64,000 nucleotides of DNA from Burkholderia sp. D-99. Lineage in GTDB: Bacteria > Pseudomonadota > Gammaproteobacteria > Burkholderiales > Burkholderiaceae. Position 1 is the first letter of the stretch. Each line of letters begins with the position of its first letter. Below the pieces are notes generated by a model. It did no database searches and was not told where the DNA came from. It saw only the letters and a program-made list of their open reading frames with translations. The DNA is taken from assembly GCF_011605345.1 (NCBI RefSeq), contig NZ_JAAOXM010000009.1, positions 1-64,000 of the forward strand. The letters run 5' to 3'. Positions 33,735 through 43,328 of this stretch are shown here, in pieces. The position numbers and the translations under genes were made by a program.

Positions 33735-35123
33735 TCACGCCTTGTCGGCCTTCCCGGCTGCGCTCGCAAACTTCGCGAGCCACGTATCGACGGCCGCCGG
33801 CGGCCGGCTCTCGTCCTCCGCACGCTCCTTGCGGCGGATCGCATTGCGCACGACGTGCGCGCCGACATAGCGGATCGGCTCCGGCGGGAAATGGCCGAGC
33901 GGGCCGCGCACGATCGGGCTGCGCGTCCATGCGTTGTCGAGGCCGAGCACGAGCGACGACAAAATCTGCCCGCCCATGTAGGTCGGCCCGACGCCGTTGC
34001 CCGAATAGCCGAAGCCGTAGAACACGTTCGGCGCATCGTCGAGGCGGCCGAAGAACGGGAAGCCGGTGACCGAGCGATCGGACGGCCCGTTCCAGCTTGC
34101 CGTGACCGGCACGCCCGCGAGCGACGGGAAGAATTCGCGCAGGCTTTGCGTGAGCTGCGCCTCGTAGGGCGAGCGCCGGTCGAACACCGGCGCGATGCGG
34201 CTGCGCCACGAGAACGTGTTGCCGCCCTTGCCGAGCATCAGCCGCCCGTCGGCGGTGGTGCGGTAGTAGTAGACGAAGATCCGCGAATCGAGCACCGACA
34301 CGCCGTCCACCAGCCCGGTCTTCTCGAGTAGTTCCGGGCATTTCTCGGTGATGACCATGTCGCTCGACACGACCGCGATCGTGCGTTCGAACTGCGGGAA
34401 GCGGCTTGCCATCCACGCGTTGATCGCGAACACGAGCTTGCCGGCGCTCACGCTGCCGGACGGCGTGCGCACGACGGCCGGCTGCCCGGGCGTGAAGTCG
34501 AGCATCGGCGTGCGTTCGTAGATCCGGATGCCCATCGCGAGCGCGACGCGGCGCAGCCCGCGCACGAGCTTGCCGGGATGCACGGTCGCGGCGATCGGCG
34601 AGTAGACGCCGTCGAGGTTGCGCGCGGAGCCCGAGCGGCGCGCGACTTCGGCGGGCGGCAGCGGCTCGTAGCTGTGGATGCCGCATGCGGCGAGCGCGTC
34701 GAGTACCGGCGCGAGCGTGCCGACCTGCGCGCGCGACGTCGCGGTGTACAGCGTGCCGTCGAGCCGCAGTTCGGCGTCGATGTCGTGCGCGCGGCAGAAA
34801 TCGGCGATGTGCTGCACGGCTGCTTCGGACGCCTTGACGAGTCGGATCGCCTCGGCTTCGCCGAACAGGCGCCGCAGCGTCAGGAATTTCGCGGACCACG
34901 TGAGCAGGCAGCCGCCGTTGCGGCCGCTCGCGCCGGCGCCGCACAGGTCGGCCTCGACGATCGCGATGTCGAGCGCGGGGTTCTCCTGCTTGGCCTGGAT
35001 CGCGGTCCAGAGCCCGGTGAAGCCGCCGCCGACGATGCAGACGTCGGCCCGTGTCGCACCTTGCAGCGCGGGGGCGAGATCGCCGTCGTTGAACAGCGCT
35101 TGTTCGATCCAGAAGGGTCGCAT
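33735..35123 (-). CDS. FAD-dependent oxidoreductase of the aminophosphonate locus
   Basis: The 462-residue protein is a DAO-type flavoenzyme. The dinucleotide-binding fold VCIVGGGFTGLWTAIQA is at about residues 28-44, and the C-terminal FAD segment GFGYSGNGVGPTYMGG near 390-405 is typical. The family is annotated as putative aminophosphonate oxidoreductase. Related enzymes (PbfD type) oxidise AEP or N-methyl-AEP to phosphonoacetaldehyde, feeding the same pathway. I start at MRPFWIEQALFND (35123). It follows phnW by 110 bp on the same strand. The substrate here is inferred. Confidence 0.87.
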   Translation of the reverse strand: MRPFWIEQALFNDGDLAPALQGATRADVCIVGGGFTGLWTAIQAKQENPALDIAIVEADLCGAGASGRNGGCLLTWSAKFLTLRRLFGEAEAIRLVKASEAAVQHIADFCRAHDIDAELRLDGTLYTATSRAQVGTLAPVLDALAACGIHSYEPLPPAEVARRSGSARNLDGVYSPIAATVHPGKLVRGLRRVALAMGIRIYERTPMLDFTPGQPAVVRTPSGSVSAGKLVFAINAWMASRFPQFERTIAVVSSDMVITEKCPELLEKTGLVDGVSVLDSRIFVYYYRTTADGRLMLGKGGNTFSWRSRIAPVFDRRSPYEAQLTQSLREFFPSLAGVPVTASWNGPSDRSVTGFPFFGRLDDAPNVFYGFGYSGNGVGPTYMGGQILSSLVLGLDNAWTRSPIVRGPLGHFPPEPIRYVGAHVVRNAIRRKERAEDESRPPAAVDTWLAKFASAAGKADKA

Positions 35124-35233
35124 TGGAGGGTTCGCCGAAAGGGGGCCGTGCCGCGCACCGCCCGAAAAAACTGGCCGCCGCATGCGCACATGCACGCGGC
35201 GGGATCCATCACATCACGTCGTACTGCGTCACG

Positions 35234-36364
35234 TCAGGCGGCCGCTTCGGCCGATACGCGGCGCACGCCCATCGCGCGCAGCGTGTCGGCGATCGCGGCG
35301 ACGGCGCCCGGGATGCCGGCTTCGCCGAAGTGGCCGATGCAGCCGACGCGGAACGTCTCGACCTCGGTCAGCTTGCCCGGATACAGGATGTAGCCGCGCT
35401 TCTTGACCTCCTGGTAGAACCGCTTGAAGTCGTAGTTCGGATCGTCCGGCGCATGGAACGTGACGATGATCGGCGCCTGGATCGCCGGATCGAGGAACGG
35501 CCGGAAGCCGAGCGCGAGCATCCCGTCGATCAGCGCGCGATAGTTGCGCTGGTAGCGGCCGCCGCGCGCGGCGAGCCCGCCTTCGTCGACGTATTGCGCG
35601 ACGGCCGCGTCGAGCGCCGCGACCACGTGGGTCGGCGGCGTGAAGCGCCACTGCGTCGTGCGCTGCATGTAGACCCACTGGTCGTACAGGTCCATCGCGA
35701 GCGAGTGACTGTTGCCTTCGCAGCGTTCGAGCGTGCTGCGTTTCGCGATCACGAAGCCGAGCCCCGGTACGCCTTCGAGGCATTTGCCGGAGGCCGCGAT
35801 CACCGCGTCGAACGGCGTCGTGCGCGCGTCGATGTCGATTGCGCCGAACGAACTCATCGCATCGACGATCAAGGCGCGGCCGTGCTTCGCGACCACCTGT
35901 GCGATGTCGTGCAGCGGATTCAGCACGCCCGCGCCCGTCTCGCAGTGCACGAGCGCGACGTGCGTGATGGACGGATCGCCGGCGAGCGCGCGTTCGACGT
36001 CGGCCGGATCCACGCGGCGATCCTCGCGGTAGTCGATCGTCGTCAGCTTGCGGCCGAGCACTCGGCAGATCTTCGCGATGCGCTGGCAATACGCGCCGTT
36101 GTTCGGCACGAGCACGTGGCCGTCGCGCGGCACGAGCGTGCCGAGGGCCGCCTCGACCGAGAACGTGCCGCTGCCTTGCAGCGGTACGCATTCGTGCGTG
36201 CCTTCGCCGTGCACGATCTGCAGCAGGCGTTCGCGCAGCCGCGCGGTGATCGCGTTGAAGTCGCTGTCCCACGATCCCCAGTCGCGCAGCATCGCGTCGC
36301 GCGTGCGGTCGGAGGTCGTCAGGGGGCCGGGGGTGAGCAGGATGGGCTGGGCGGCGAGCGTCAT
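35234..36364 (-). CDS. phnW: 2-aminoethylphosphonate-pyruvate transaminase
   Basis: PhnW moves the amino group of AEP to pyruvate, giving phosphonoacetaldehyde and alanine. The 376-residue protein has the family opening ILLTPGPLTTSDRTRDAML and the PLP-binding lysine in AASGKCLEGVPGLGF (about 192-206). The segment LIVDAMSSFGAI holds the PLP-ring aspartate. AAGGAGA lies five bases before the ATG at 36364. It follows the permease gene by 48 bp and belongs to the leftward operon that starts at phnS. Confidence 0.95.
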   Translation of the reverse strand: MTLAAQPILLTPGPLTTSDRTRDAMLRDWGSWDSDFNAITARLRERLLQIVHGEGTHECVPLQGSGTFSVEAALGTLVPRDGHVLVPNNGAYCQRIAKICRVLGRKLTTIDYREDRRVDPADVERALAGDPSITHVALVHCETGAGVLNPLHDIAQVVAKHGRALIVDAMSSFGAIDIDARTTPFDAVIAASGKCLEGVPGLGFVIAKRSTLERCEGNSHSLAMDLYDQWVYMQRTTQWRFTPPTHVVAALDAAVAQYVDEGGLAARGGRYQRNYRALIDGMLALGFRPFLDPAIQAPIIVTFHAPDDPNYDFKRFYQEVKKRGYILYPGKLTEVETFRVGCIGHFGEAGIPGAVAAIADTLRAMGVRRVSAEAAA

Positions 36365-36412
36365 GGTGTCTCCTTGATGAAGTCGGGACGTCACGTGAAT
36401 GCGGCGAGGAAA

Positions 36413-38140
36413 TCAGTGGCGATGCGGGGTGCGCCAGGCCTGCGTACGGCGCAACAGACGATGCGAGATGCACGCGAACAGCACGCACGCGAACGATGAC
36501 GTCGCGAGCACGAGCGTCGCCATCGCGGCGGCCGGACCCATCTGGCCCGCGTCGTCGAGGTTCAGGATCGCGACCGATGCAGGTTGCGTGTCGGGCGAGT
36601 AGAGGAACGCGACGGCCGAGACGGTCGTCATCCCGTTCACGAACAGGTAGCGCGCGATCAGCAGGATCGCAGGCAGGCACACGGGTACGGTCACACGCAG
36701 GAAGGTCTTGTAGAACGGCACCTTCAGCGATGCGGACACCGCCTCGAACTCGCTGTCGATCTGCCTGAGCGCGGTGACGGCAGTCAGGTGGCTCGATGCG
36801 TAGTAGTGCACCACCGTGACGATCGCGAGCAGCCACAGCGAGCCGTACAGCCCGTTCAGCGGATTGCCGGGCGCGTTGAACAGGAAGATGTAGCTGATGC
36901 CGAGCACGAGCCCCGGCACGCCCATCGGCAGGATCGCGCACAGCGCGATGAAGCCGCGCAGCCAGCGCGCGCCACGCGTCTTCTCGATCAGGTACGCCCC
37001 GCCGAACACGACGATCGTGCCGCCGATCGCCACCGTCGCGGCCATCCGCAGGCTGTTCTTGTACGCGTCGAAGATGCCGGCACCGATCAGCCCCATCTTG
37101 TAGTGCTGCACCCCGAGGCTCATCTGGTACGGCCAGAACTTCACGAACGACGCGAACACCGAGATGCCGACCACCGCGATGAAGAACGCGCACACCAGCG
37201 TGCAGTACGCGAGCATCGCGGCGTCGAAGCCGCGCGACGGTTTCGGCTGGTACGGCGTCGAGCGCGCGCCGAGCTGCGACTGCTGGCGGCGGCGGATGAA
37301 GAAGTCGACGCCGAACGCGACCAGTGCTGGACACAGCAGCATCAGGCTCACGACCGCGCTGCGGTTGAAGTCCTGCAGGCCGATGATCAGCTTGTAGATG
37401 TCGGTCGACAGTACGTTGTACGAACCGCCGATCACCACCGGCACGCCGAAGTCGTTGATGCACATCGTGAACGCCACCATCGTCGCGCTGATCAGCCCGT
37501 ACTTCGCGCCCGGCAGCGTGATCGTGAAGAACTTGCGCAGGCGGCCCGTACCCATCGCGTCGGCGGCCTCGTAGAGCCGGCCGTCCGCGAGCGACAGCGC
37601 GGTGACGAGGATCATCAGCACGTGCGGGAACGACGCGTACACCATGCTCAGCACGATGCCCGGCAGCCCGTAGATCGAATGGCCGTGCAGCAGCGGCTTC
37701 AGCAGCCCCGCGTTGCCGAACCAGTAGATGAACGACACGGCCGACAGCAGCGTCGGGGCGAGCAGCGGCAGCAGCGCGATCGTGCGCGCGGCGTTCTTCA
37801 GCGGCATGCACGAGCGCGTCAGCGCGTACGCGAACGTGAACGCCATCGGCACGACGATCATCGTGACGAGTGCGCCGACCGTCAGCGAATGCAGCATCGA
37901 GCGCAGCACGCCGCTGTCCTCGAGATAGTCGACGAAGTTGTGCGCGCCGACGAATCGCCCGTCCGCGTCGACGAAGCATTTCTGCACGACGAGCGCGAGC
38001 GGCAGCAGCAGGAACAGCGACATCAGCGCGGCCATCGCGACGAGCGCGAGCTGCGCGATGCGGTCGTGCCAGTGGGTGATCTGCCGCACGTCGGCGGGGG
38101 CGGACGCGCCGCGGCGGCGCTCGGTCAGGACGGTGCTCAT
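36413..38140 (-). CDS. 2-aminoethylphosphonate ABC transporter permease (double-length)
   Basis: The 575-residue protein has about twelve membrane segments and two permease modules, each with an EAA-type cytoplasmic loop (YEAADAMGTGRLRKFFTITLPGAK near 190 and FEAVSASLKVPFYKTFLRVTVP near 480). It therefore replaces the two separate permeases (PhnU and PhnV) of the Salmonella system. The ATG at 38140 overlaps the phnT stop by four bases (ATGA), and GAAGGAG lies eight bases upstream inside phnT. Confidence 0.92.
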   Translation of the reverse strand: MSTVLTERRRGASAPADVRQITHWHDRIAQLALVAMAALMSLFLLLPLALVVQKCFVDADGRFVGAHNFVDYLEDSGVLRSMLHSLTVGALVTMIVVPMAFTFAYALTRSCMPLKNAARTIALLPLLAPTLLSAVSFIYWFGNAGLLKPLLHGHSIYGLPGIVLSMVYASFPHVLMILVTALSLADGRLYEAADAMGTGRLRKFFTITLPGAKYGLISATMVAFTMCINDFGVPVVIGGSYNVLSTDIYKLIIGLQDFNRSAVVSLMLLCPALVAFGVDFFIRRRQQSQLGARSTPYQPKPSRGFDAAMLAYCTLVCAFFIAVVGISVFASFVKFWPYQMSLGVQHYKMGLIGAGIFDAYKNSLRMAATVAIGGTIVVFGGAYLIEKTRGARWLRGFIALCAILPMGVPGLVLGISYIFLFNAPGNPLNGLYGSLWLLAIVTVVHYYASSHLTAVTALRQIDSEFEAVSASLKVPFYKTFLRVTVPVCLPAILLIARYLFVNGMTTVSAVAFLYSPDTQPASVAILNLDDAGQMGPAAAMATLVLATSSFACVLFACISHRLLRRTQAWRTPHRH

Positions 38141-39228
38141 TGCAGTCGCTCCTTCGCGCACGGGAACACGCGGACATGCTCGCGATCGAGCGCGAGGTCG
38201 ATGCGCGCGCCGGCCGCTACGCCGGTGCGGTCGACGTCGTGATACGACAGGTCGGCGACGATCTCCTGGCCGTCGAGCCCGTCGATCCGGAAGCTCACGC
38301 GGCAGAACGCACCGAGGAATTCGAGCTTCTCGACGCGGCCCGCGAGCACGTTGTCGGCCGTTTCACCCGGCACGCGGATGCGCAGGTCTTCCGGCCGCAC
38401 GTAGACCGACACCGCCGCGCCCTGCGCGGGGCGGGTAGTGCCATGGCGGCAGTCGAGGCCGACGCCGCCCGCGCGCAGCGAGCCGTCGGGTGCGACTTCG
38501 GCGGGAATCGTGTTGACGCGGCCGATGAAGTCCGCGACGAACGGCGAAGCCGGCTGCCGGTAGATTTCGAGCGGCGTGCCGATCTGCTCGATCACGCCGT
38601 GGTTCATCACGACGATGCGATCGGCCATCGACAACGCTTCTTCCTGGTCGTGCGTGACCATGATCGTCGTCACGCCGAGCCGCTGCTGCAGCGCGCGGAT
38701 TTCCTGGCGCAGCCGCACGCGTACCCGCGCGTCGAGTGCCGACAGCGGCTCGTCGAGCAGCAGCAGGCCGGGGGACGTGGCGAGCGCACGCGCGAGTGCG
38801 ATGCGCTGCTGCTGTCCGCCGGACAACTGGCCCGGATGCTTGCGATGGCTGTCGGGCAGCCCGACCAGCGCGAGCAACGTATGCACGCGCTCGTGGATCG
38901 CGTCGCGCTTTATCTTCCGGTTCACGAGCCCGTACGCGACGTTGTCGTACACGGTGAGGTTCGGGAACAGCGCGTACGACTGGAACACGATTCCGTAGTC
39001 GCGCAGTTGCGGCGGCAGCCGCGAGATGTCGCGGCCGTCCTGCATGATGTGGCCGGCGTTCTGCGTTTCGAGCCCCGCGATGATCCGCAGCAGCGTGGTT
39101 TTCCCGCAGCCGGATGGCCCGAGGAAACAGATCATTTCGCCCTTCATCACGCTCAGGTTGATGTCGGTGAGGACCTGCGTGTCGTTGTACCGCTTCTCGA
39201 TGCGTTCTACGCTCAGATAAGGTGCCAT
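38137..39228 (-). CDS. phnT: 2-aminoethylphosphonate ABC transporter ATP-binding protein
   Basis: The 363-residue ATPase drives AEP import. Walker A (FLGPSGCGKTT, about 35-45), signature LSGGQQQRIALARAL (about 131-145), Walker B LLLLDEPLSALD and the switch histidine in MVTHDQEEAL are intact. The C-terminal TOBE-like domain (from about 270) marks the Pot/Ugp-type importers. I prefer the ATG at 39228, which has GGAGG five bases upstream, to an ATG 12 bases earlier that contains that site. Confidence 0.94.
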   Translation of the reverse strand: MAPYLSVERIEKRYNDTQVLTDINLSVMKGEMICFLGPSGCGKTTLLRIIAGLETQNAGHIMQDGRDISRLPPQLRDYGIVFQSYALFPNLTVYDNVAYGLVNRKIKRDAIHERVHTLLALVGLPDSHRKHPGQLSGGQQQRIALARALATSPGLLLLDEPLSALDARVRVRLRQEIRALQQRLGVTTIMVTHDQEEALSMADRIVVMNHGVIEQIGTPLEIYRQPASPFVADFIGRVNTIPAEVAPDGSLRAGGVGLDCRHGTTRPAQGAAVSVYVRPEDLRIRVPGETADNVLAGRVEKLEFLGAFCRVSFRIDGLDGQEIVADLSYHDVDRTGVAAGARIDLALDREHVRVFPCAKERLQ

Positions 39229-39325
39229 GCGCGCCTCCATGCTGGGGCGGCCCGGGGGCCGGATTCGACGAGGGGAAGGGTGACGCGGGGCGGCGCGCGG
39301 CGCGGCCCCGCTGCCGGTCGACGCA

Positions 39326-40381
39326 TTACTGCTGCGTTTTCGAGCCGTAGCGCTTCTGCCACGTGTCGAGAATCGACTGGCGGTTCTTCGCCGACCACAC
39401 GAAGTCGTTCTTTACGAGGAGGTCCGAGTAGTTGTCGGGGATGCCGGCCAGCTTTCGCGCGACGCCCGGATACGCGACGATCGCCCACCAGCGCGCGGTG
39501 ATCTCGTTCGCGTCCTTGCTCGCCATGAAGTCGGCGAGCTTCTTCGCGGCGTCGGGCTGCTTCGTCGTCTTCATGATCGCCGTGCCTTCCATGTCCCAGC
39601 CGAGCCCTTCCTTCGGGAACACGAGATCGATCGGCGCGCCCTGCGACTGCAGTTCGTGGCCGCGGAACTCGAACGAGATGCCGATCGGGAATTCGCCGGT
39701 GCCGGCGAGCGTGCAGGGCTTCGAGCCCGAGTGCACGTACTGTGCGACGTTCTTGTCGAGCGCGTCCATGAATTTCCAGCCTTTGTCGTCGCCGAAGGTC
39801 TGCAGCCACGCGGTCACGTCGAGGTAACCGGTGCCGGATGAAACCGGGCTCGGCATCACGATCGCGCCTTTGTAGACCGGCTTCGTCAGGTCTTCCCACG
39901 ACGTCGGCTTCGGGATGTTCTTCGCCTGCGCGGCGACGCGGTTGTAGCAGATCGTCGCGCCCCACACGTCCATGCCGACCCAGTGCGGCGGCGTGTTCGC
40001 GTCGCTGTACTTGCGCGTGAGCTGGTCGAAGCCCTTCGGCGTGTACGGCATCAGCATGCCCTGCAGGTCGAGCAGCGTGAGGCTCGACGCGGCGAGGCCG
40101 AGCACGACGTCCGCGCGCGGATTGTTCTTCTCCGCGAGCAGCTTCGCGGTGACCGAGCCGGTCGAGTCGCGCACCCAGCGGATCTCGATATCGGGGTTCG
40201 CTTTCTCGAACGCGTCCTTGTAGGGCTTCATCGCCTCGTCTTCCAGCGCGGTGTAGACGAGCAGCGACGTCTTCGCGTGCGCTGCCTGCGCGGCGCCGAG
40301 CGCGACCGCCGCGGCCAGCGCGAAACGGGCCGCGCCCGCCGCCCATGCATTCAAACGCTTGTTTACCGGCACTTCGTTCAT
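39326..40381 (-). CDS. phnS: 2-aminoethylphosphonate ABC transporter substrate-binding protein
   Basis: The 351-residue periplasmic protein has a Sec signal ending QAAHA (residue about 36) and then a type II solute-binding fold (KTSLLVYTALEDEAMKPY, VRDSTGSV, VLGLAASSL). It belongs with the iron/phosphonate-type binding proteins. It is first in the leftward operon phnS-phnT-permease-phnW-oxidoreductase and starts 95 bp downstream of a strong promoter. Confidence 0.92.
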   Translation of the reverse strand: MNEVPVNKRLNAWAAGAARFALAAAVALGAAQAAHAKTSLLVYTALEDEAMKPYKDAFEKANPDIEIRWVRDSTGSVTAKLLAEKNNPRADVVLGLAASSLTLLDLQGMLMPYTPKGFDQLTRKYSDANTPPHWVGMDVWGATICYNRVAAQAKNIPKPTSWEDLTKPVYKGAIVMPSPVSSGTGYLDVTAWLQTFGDDKGWKFMDALDKNVAQYVHSGSKPCTLAGTGEFPIGISFEFRGHELQSQGAPIDLVFPKEGLGWDMEGTAIMKTTKQPDAAKKLADFMASKDANEITARWWAIVAYPGVARKLAGIPDNYSDLLVKNDFVWSAKNRQSILDTWQKRYGSKTQQ

Positions 40382-40480
40382 CTTCAGACCCCTTGACTGT
40401 GGCGCCGCGGCACACGGCGGATGAGTGGAGACCAGCCCTCTTGCTGCACCGTTGTTTTGCTTTCTGTTCTCTGCATGTTG

Positions 40481-40514
40481 TTGACAATCTACAAATCATC
40501 AATTTTAATGTCAA
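40481..40514. promoter_or_regulatory. overlapping divergent promoters of phnS and phnA
   Basis: Rightward: TTGACA (40481-40486) and TTTAAT (40504-40509), spacer 17. Leftward: TTGACA (40514-40509) and TAGATT (40491-40486), spacer 17. Each promoter's -35 overlaps the other's -10, so only one polymerase can bind at a time. The segment TGTTGACAAT (40479-40488) is identical to the one at the phnR promoter. Confidence 0.75.
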
Positions 40515-40589
40515 GCATGGAAAACACCTCCCTTCGGCGCGACGCGGGCGCCGACGGCTCTACCCTTCGAACTGAAAGGAATGAACGTC

Positions 40590-41828
40590 ATGATTGAAAC
40601 GCCTGTATCCGTGGAAGTGAACGGCCGCCGCTACAACTGGATGAGCCGGCCCGTGGTGGTCGTCTGCGTCGATGGCTGCGCATACGAATATCTGGAAGAA
40701 GCGGCCGAGGCCGGCGTCGCGCCGTTCCTGCGCACGCTGCTGAAGCCGGGCACGGCGCTCAAGGGCGAGTGCGTGGTGCCGAGCTTCACAAACCCGAACA
40801 ACCTGTCGATCGTGACCGGCGTGCCGCCGGCGGTGCATGGGATAAGCGGCAACTACTTCTACGATCGCGACACCGGCGCCGAGGTGCTGATGAACGATCC
40901 GAAGTACCTGGTCGCACCGACGGTGCTCGCGACCTTCGCCGAACAGGGCGCGCGCGTCGCGGTCGTCACCGCGAAGGACAAGCTGCGCCGCCTGCTCGGC
41001 AAGGGGCTGAAGGGCATCTGCTTCTCGTCGGAAAAGGCCGACGAGGCGAGCGTCGAGGAAAACGGCATCGACAACGTGCTCGAGCTGGTCGGCAAGCCGG
41101 TGCCGAGCGTGTACAGCGCGGACCTGTCGGAATTCGTGTTCGCGGCCGGCGTGCGCCTGCTCGAGACGCGCCCGATCGACCTGATGTACCTGTCGACCAC
41201 CGACTACGTGCAGCACAAGTGCGCGCCTGGCACGGAAGGCGCAAACGCGTTCTACGCGATGATGGACAAGTACCTGCAGCGTCTCGATGAACTCGGCGCG
41301 ATCGTCGCGATCACGGCCGACCACGGGATGAACGCGAAGCACGACGATGAAACCGGCGAACCGAACGTGATCTACCTGCAGGAGCTGTTCGACGAGTGGC
41401 TCGGCCACGACGCGGCGCGCGTGATCCTGCCGATCACCGATCCGTACGTCGTGCACCACGGCGCGCTCGGTTCGTTCGCAACCGTCTACGTGCCGGCGAC
41501 GGCCGATGCCGAGGCGCTGCGCGTGCGGCTCGCCGCGGTCGACGGCATCGAGGTCGTGCTGACAGGTGCCGAGGGCTGCGCGCGCTTCGAACTGCCGCCG
41601 GCGCGGATGGGCGACCTGATCGTGATCTCGAAGCAGGACGTCGTGCTCGGCACGCGCCGCATCAAGCACGACCTGTCCGGCCTCGACGTGCCACTGCGCT
41701 CGCATGGCGGCATCTCCGAGCAGATCGTGCCGCTGATCTTCAGCAAGCCGGTCGCGACCGACGTCACGGGCCGCGCGCGGCTGCGCAACTTCGACATCAT
41801 CGACATCGCGCTCAACCATCTGCAGTGA
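40590..41828 (+). CDS. phnA: phosphonoacetate hydrolase
   Basis: PhnA cleaves the C-P bond of phosphonoacetate to acetate and phosphate. The 412-residue protein belongs to the alkaline phosphatase superfamily: metal ligand in VVCVDGCAYEYL, nucleophile threonine in PSFTNPNNLSIVTG, and metal ligands in ITADHGMNAKHD and VVHHGALG. I start at the second ATG (40590) because AAAGGA lies ten bases upstream; the ATG at 40581 touches that site. It is co-transcribed with phnY, 29 bp downstream. Confidence 0.94.
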   Translation: MIETPVSVEVNGRRYNWMSRPVVVVCVDGCAYEYLEEAAEAGVAPFLRTLLKPGTALKGECVVPSFTNPNNLSIVTGVPPAVHGISGNYFYDRDTGAEVLMNDPKYLVAPTVLATFAEQGARVAVVTAKDKLRRLLGKGLKGICFSSEKADEASVEENGIDNVLELVGKPVPSVYSADLSEFVFAAGVRLLETRPIDLMYLSTTDYVQHKCAPGTEGANAFYAMMDKYLQRLDELGAIVAITADHGMNAKHDDETGEPNVIYLQELFDEWLGHDAARVILPITDPYVVHHGALGSFATVYVPATADAEALRVRLAAVDGIEVVLTGAEGCARFELPPARMGDLIVISKQDVVLGTRRIKHDLSGLDVPLRSHGGISEQIVPLIFSKPVATDVTGRARLRNFDIIDIALNHLQ

Positions 41829-41857
41829 TGCGCACGCATCCGTAAGGGGACACACTC

Positions 41858-43312
41858 ATGAACGCCATTGCAGCATCGACGGACGTCCGCGAGATTCGTC
41901 GCGAAGCACTGCGAATCGACGACGAAAGGATTCATCGGGACGCGGTAATCGAAGTGCGCAACCCGTACGACGGTGCGCTGGTCGGCACCGTGCCGAAGGC
42001 GACGCTGGACGACGTGCGGCGCGCGTTCGCGGCCGCGCGTGCCTACCGGCCGACGCTCACGCGCCATGATCGTGCGGCGATCCTGCGCCGTGCGGCCGAC
42101 ATCGTGCGCGCGCGCACCGCCGAGATCGCGGCGCTGATCACGGCCGAGGCCGGGTTGTGCATCAAGGATTCGACGTACGAAGCGGGCCGCGTGGCCGACG
42201 TGCTGACGTTCGGCGCCGGCGAAGTGCTGAAGGACGACGGGCAGATCTTCTCGTGCGACCTGACACCGCACGGCAAGAAGCGCCGCGTGTACACGCAGCG
42301 CGACCCGCTGCTCGGCGTGATCTCGGCGATCACGCCGTTCAACCACCCGATGAACCAGGTCGCGCACAAGATCGTGCCGTCGGTCGCGACCAACAACCGG
42401 ATCGTCGTGAAGCCTTCGGAGAAGGTGCCGCTGTCGTGCTACCTGTTCGCGGACATCCTGTACGAAGCCGGCCTGCCGCCGCAGATGCTGCAGGTGATCA
42501 CCGGCGATCCGAGGGAGATCGCCGACGAGCTGATCACGAACCCGGCGATCGACCTGATCACGTTCACGGGCGGCGTGTCGATCGGCAAGTCGATCGCGTC
42601 GCGGATGGGCTACCTGCGCGCGGTGCTCGAACTCGGCGGCAACGATCCGATCATCGTGATGGAAGACGCCGATCTCGACGAAGCGAGCACGCTCGCGGTG
42701 TCGGGTTCATACAAGAACTCGGGGCAGCGCTGCACGGCGATCAAGCGGATGCTCGTGCACGAGTCGGTGGCCGATCGCTTCACCGAGCTGGTGGTCGAGA
42801 AAACGCGCGCGTGGTCGTACGGCAATCCGTCCGATCCATCGGTCGACATGGGCACCGTGATCGACGAGGCCGCCGCGAAGTTCTGCGAGCAGCAGGTGAA
42901 CGATGCGATCGCGCGCGGTGCGCGGCTGCTGGTCGGCAACGTGCGCGACGGCGCACTGTATTCGCCGACGGTGATCGATCGCGTGACGCCCGACATGCCG
43001 CTCGTGAAATACGAAACCTTCGGCCCCGTGTCGCCGATCATGCGTTTCAGCGACATCGACGAAGCGATCCGGATGTCGAACAGCACCGACTATGCGCTGT
43101 CGTCGTCGGTCTGCACGAACCGCTTCGACAACATCACGCGTTTCATCACCGAGCTGGAAGTCGGCAGCGTGAACGTGCGCGAAGTGCCGGGCTATCGACT
43201 CGAGCTGACGCCGTTCGGCGGCGTGAAGGATTCGGGGCTCGGATACAAGGAAGGCGTGCAGGAAGCGATGAAGAGCTTCACGAATACGAAGACGTATTCG
43301 TTGCCCTGGTAA
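41858..43312 (+). CDS. phnY: phosphonoacetaldehyde dehydrogenase
   Basis: PhnY oxidises phosphonoacetaldehyde to phosphonoacetate with NAD+. The 484-residue aldehyde dehydrogenase has the general-base glutamate in VLELGGNDPI (about 252-261) and the catalytic cysteine in NSGQRCTAIKR (about 290). The cofactor segment ITPFNHPMNQVAHK is near 150. AAGGGGA precedes the ATG by about eight bases. It links PhnW to PhnA in the pathway. Confidence 0.94.
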   Translation: MNAIAASTDVREIRREALRIDDERIHRDAVIEVRNPYDGALVGTVPKATLDDVRRAFAAARAYRPTLTRHDRAAILRRAADIVRARTAEIAALITAEAGLCIKDSTYEAGRVADVLTFGAGEVLKDDGQIFSCDLTPHGKKRRVYTQRDPLLGVISAITPFNHPMNQVAHKIVPSVATNNRIVVKPSEKVPLSCYLFADILYEAGLPPQMLQVITGDPREIADELITNPAIDLITFTGGVSIGKSIASRMGYLRAVLELGGNDPIIVMEDADLDEASTLAVSGSYKNSGQRCTAIKRMLVHESVADRFTELVVEKTRAWSYGNPSDPSVDMGTVIDEAAAKFCEQQVNDAIARGARLLVGNVRDGALYSPTVIDRVTPDMPLVKYETFGPVSPIMRFSDIDEAIRMSNSTDYALSSSVCTNRFDNITRFITELEVGSVNVREVPGYRLELTPFGGVKDSGLGYKEGVQEAMKSFTNTKTYSLPW

Positions 43313-43328
43313 GCGGCGCGTGATGCGG

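Noticed and set aside
35229..38177. A 982-codon open frame opposite and across phnW and the permease
   Set aside because: It is in a shifted frame over two well-supported genes, Arg/Ala-rich and without motifs.
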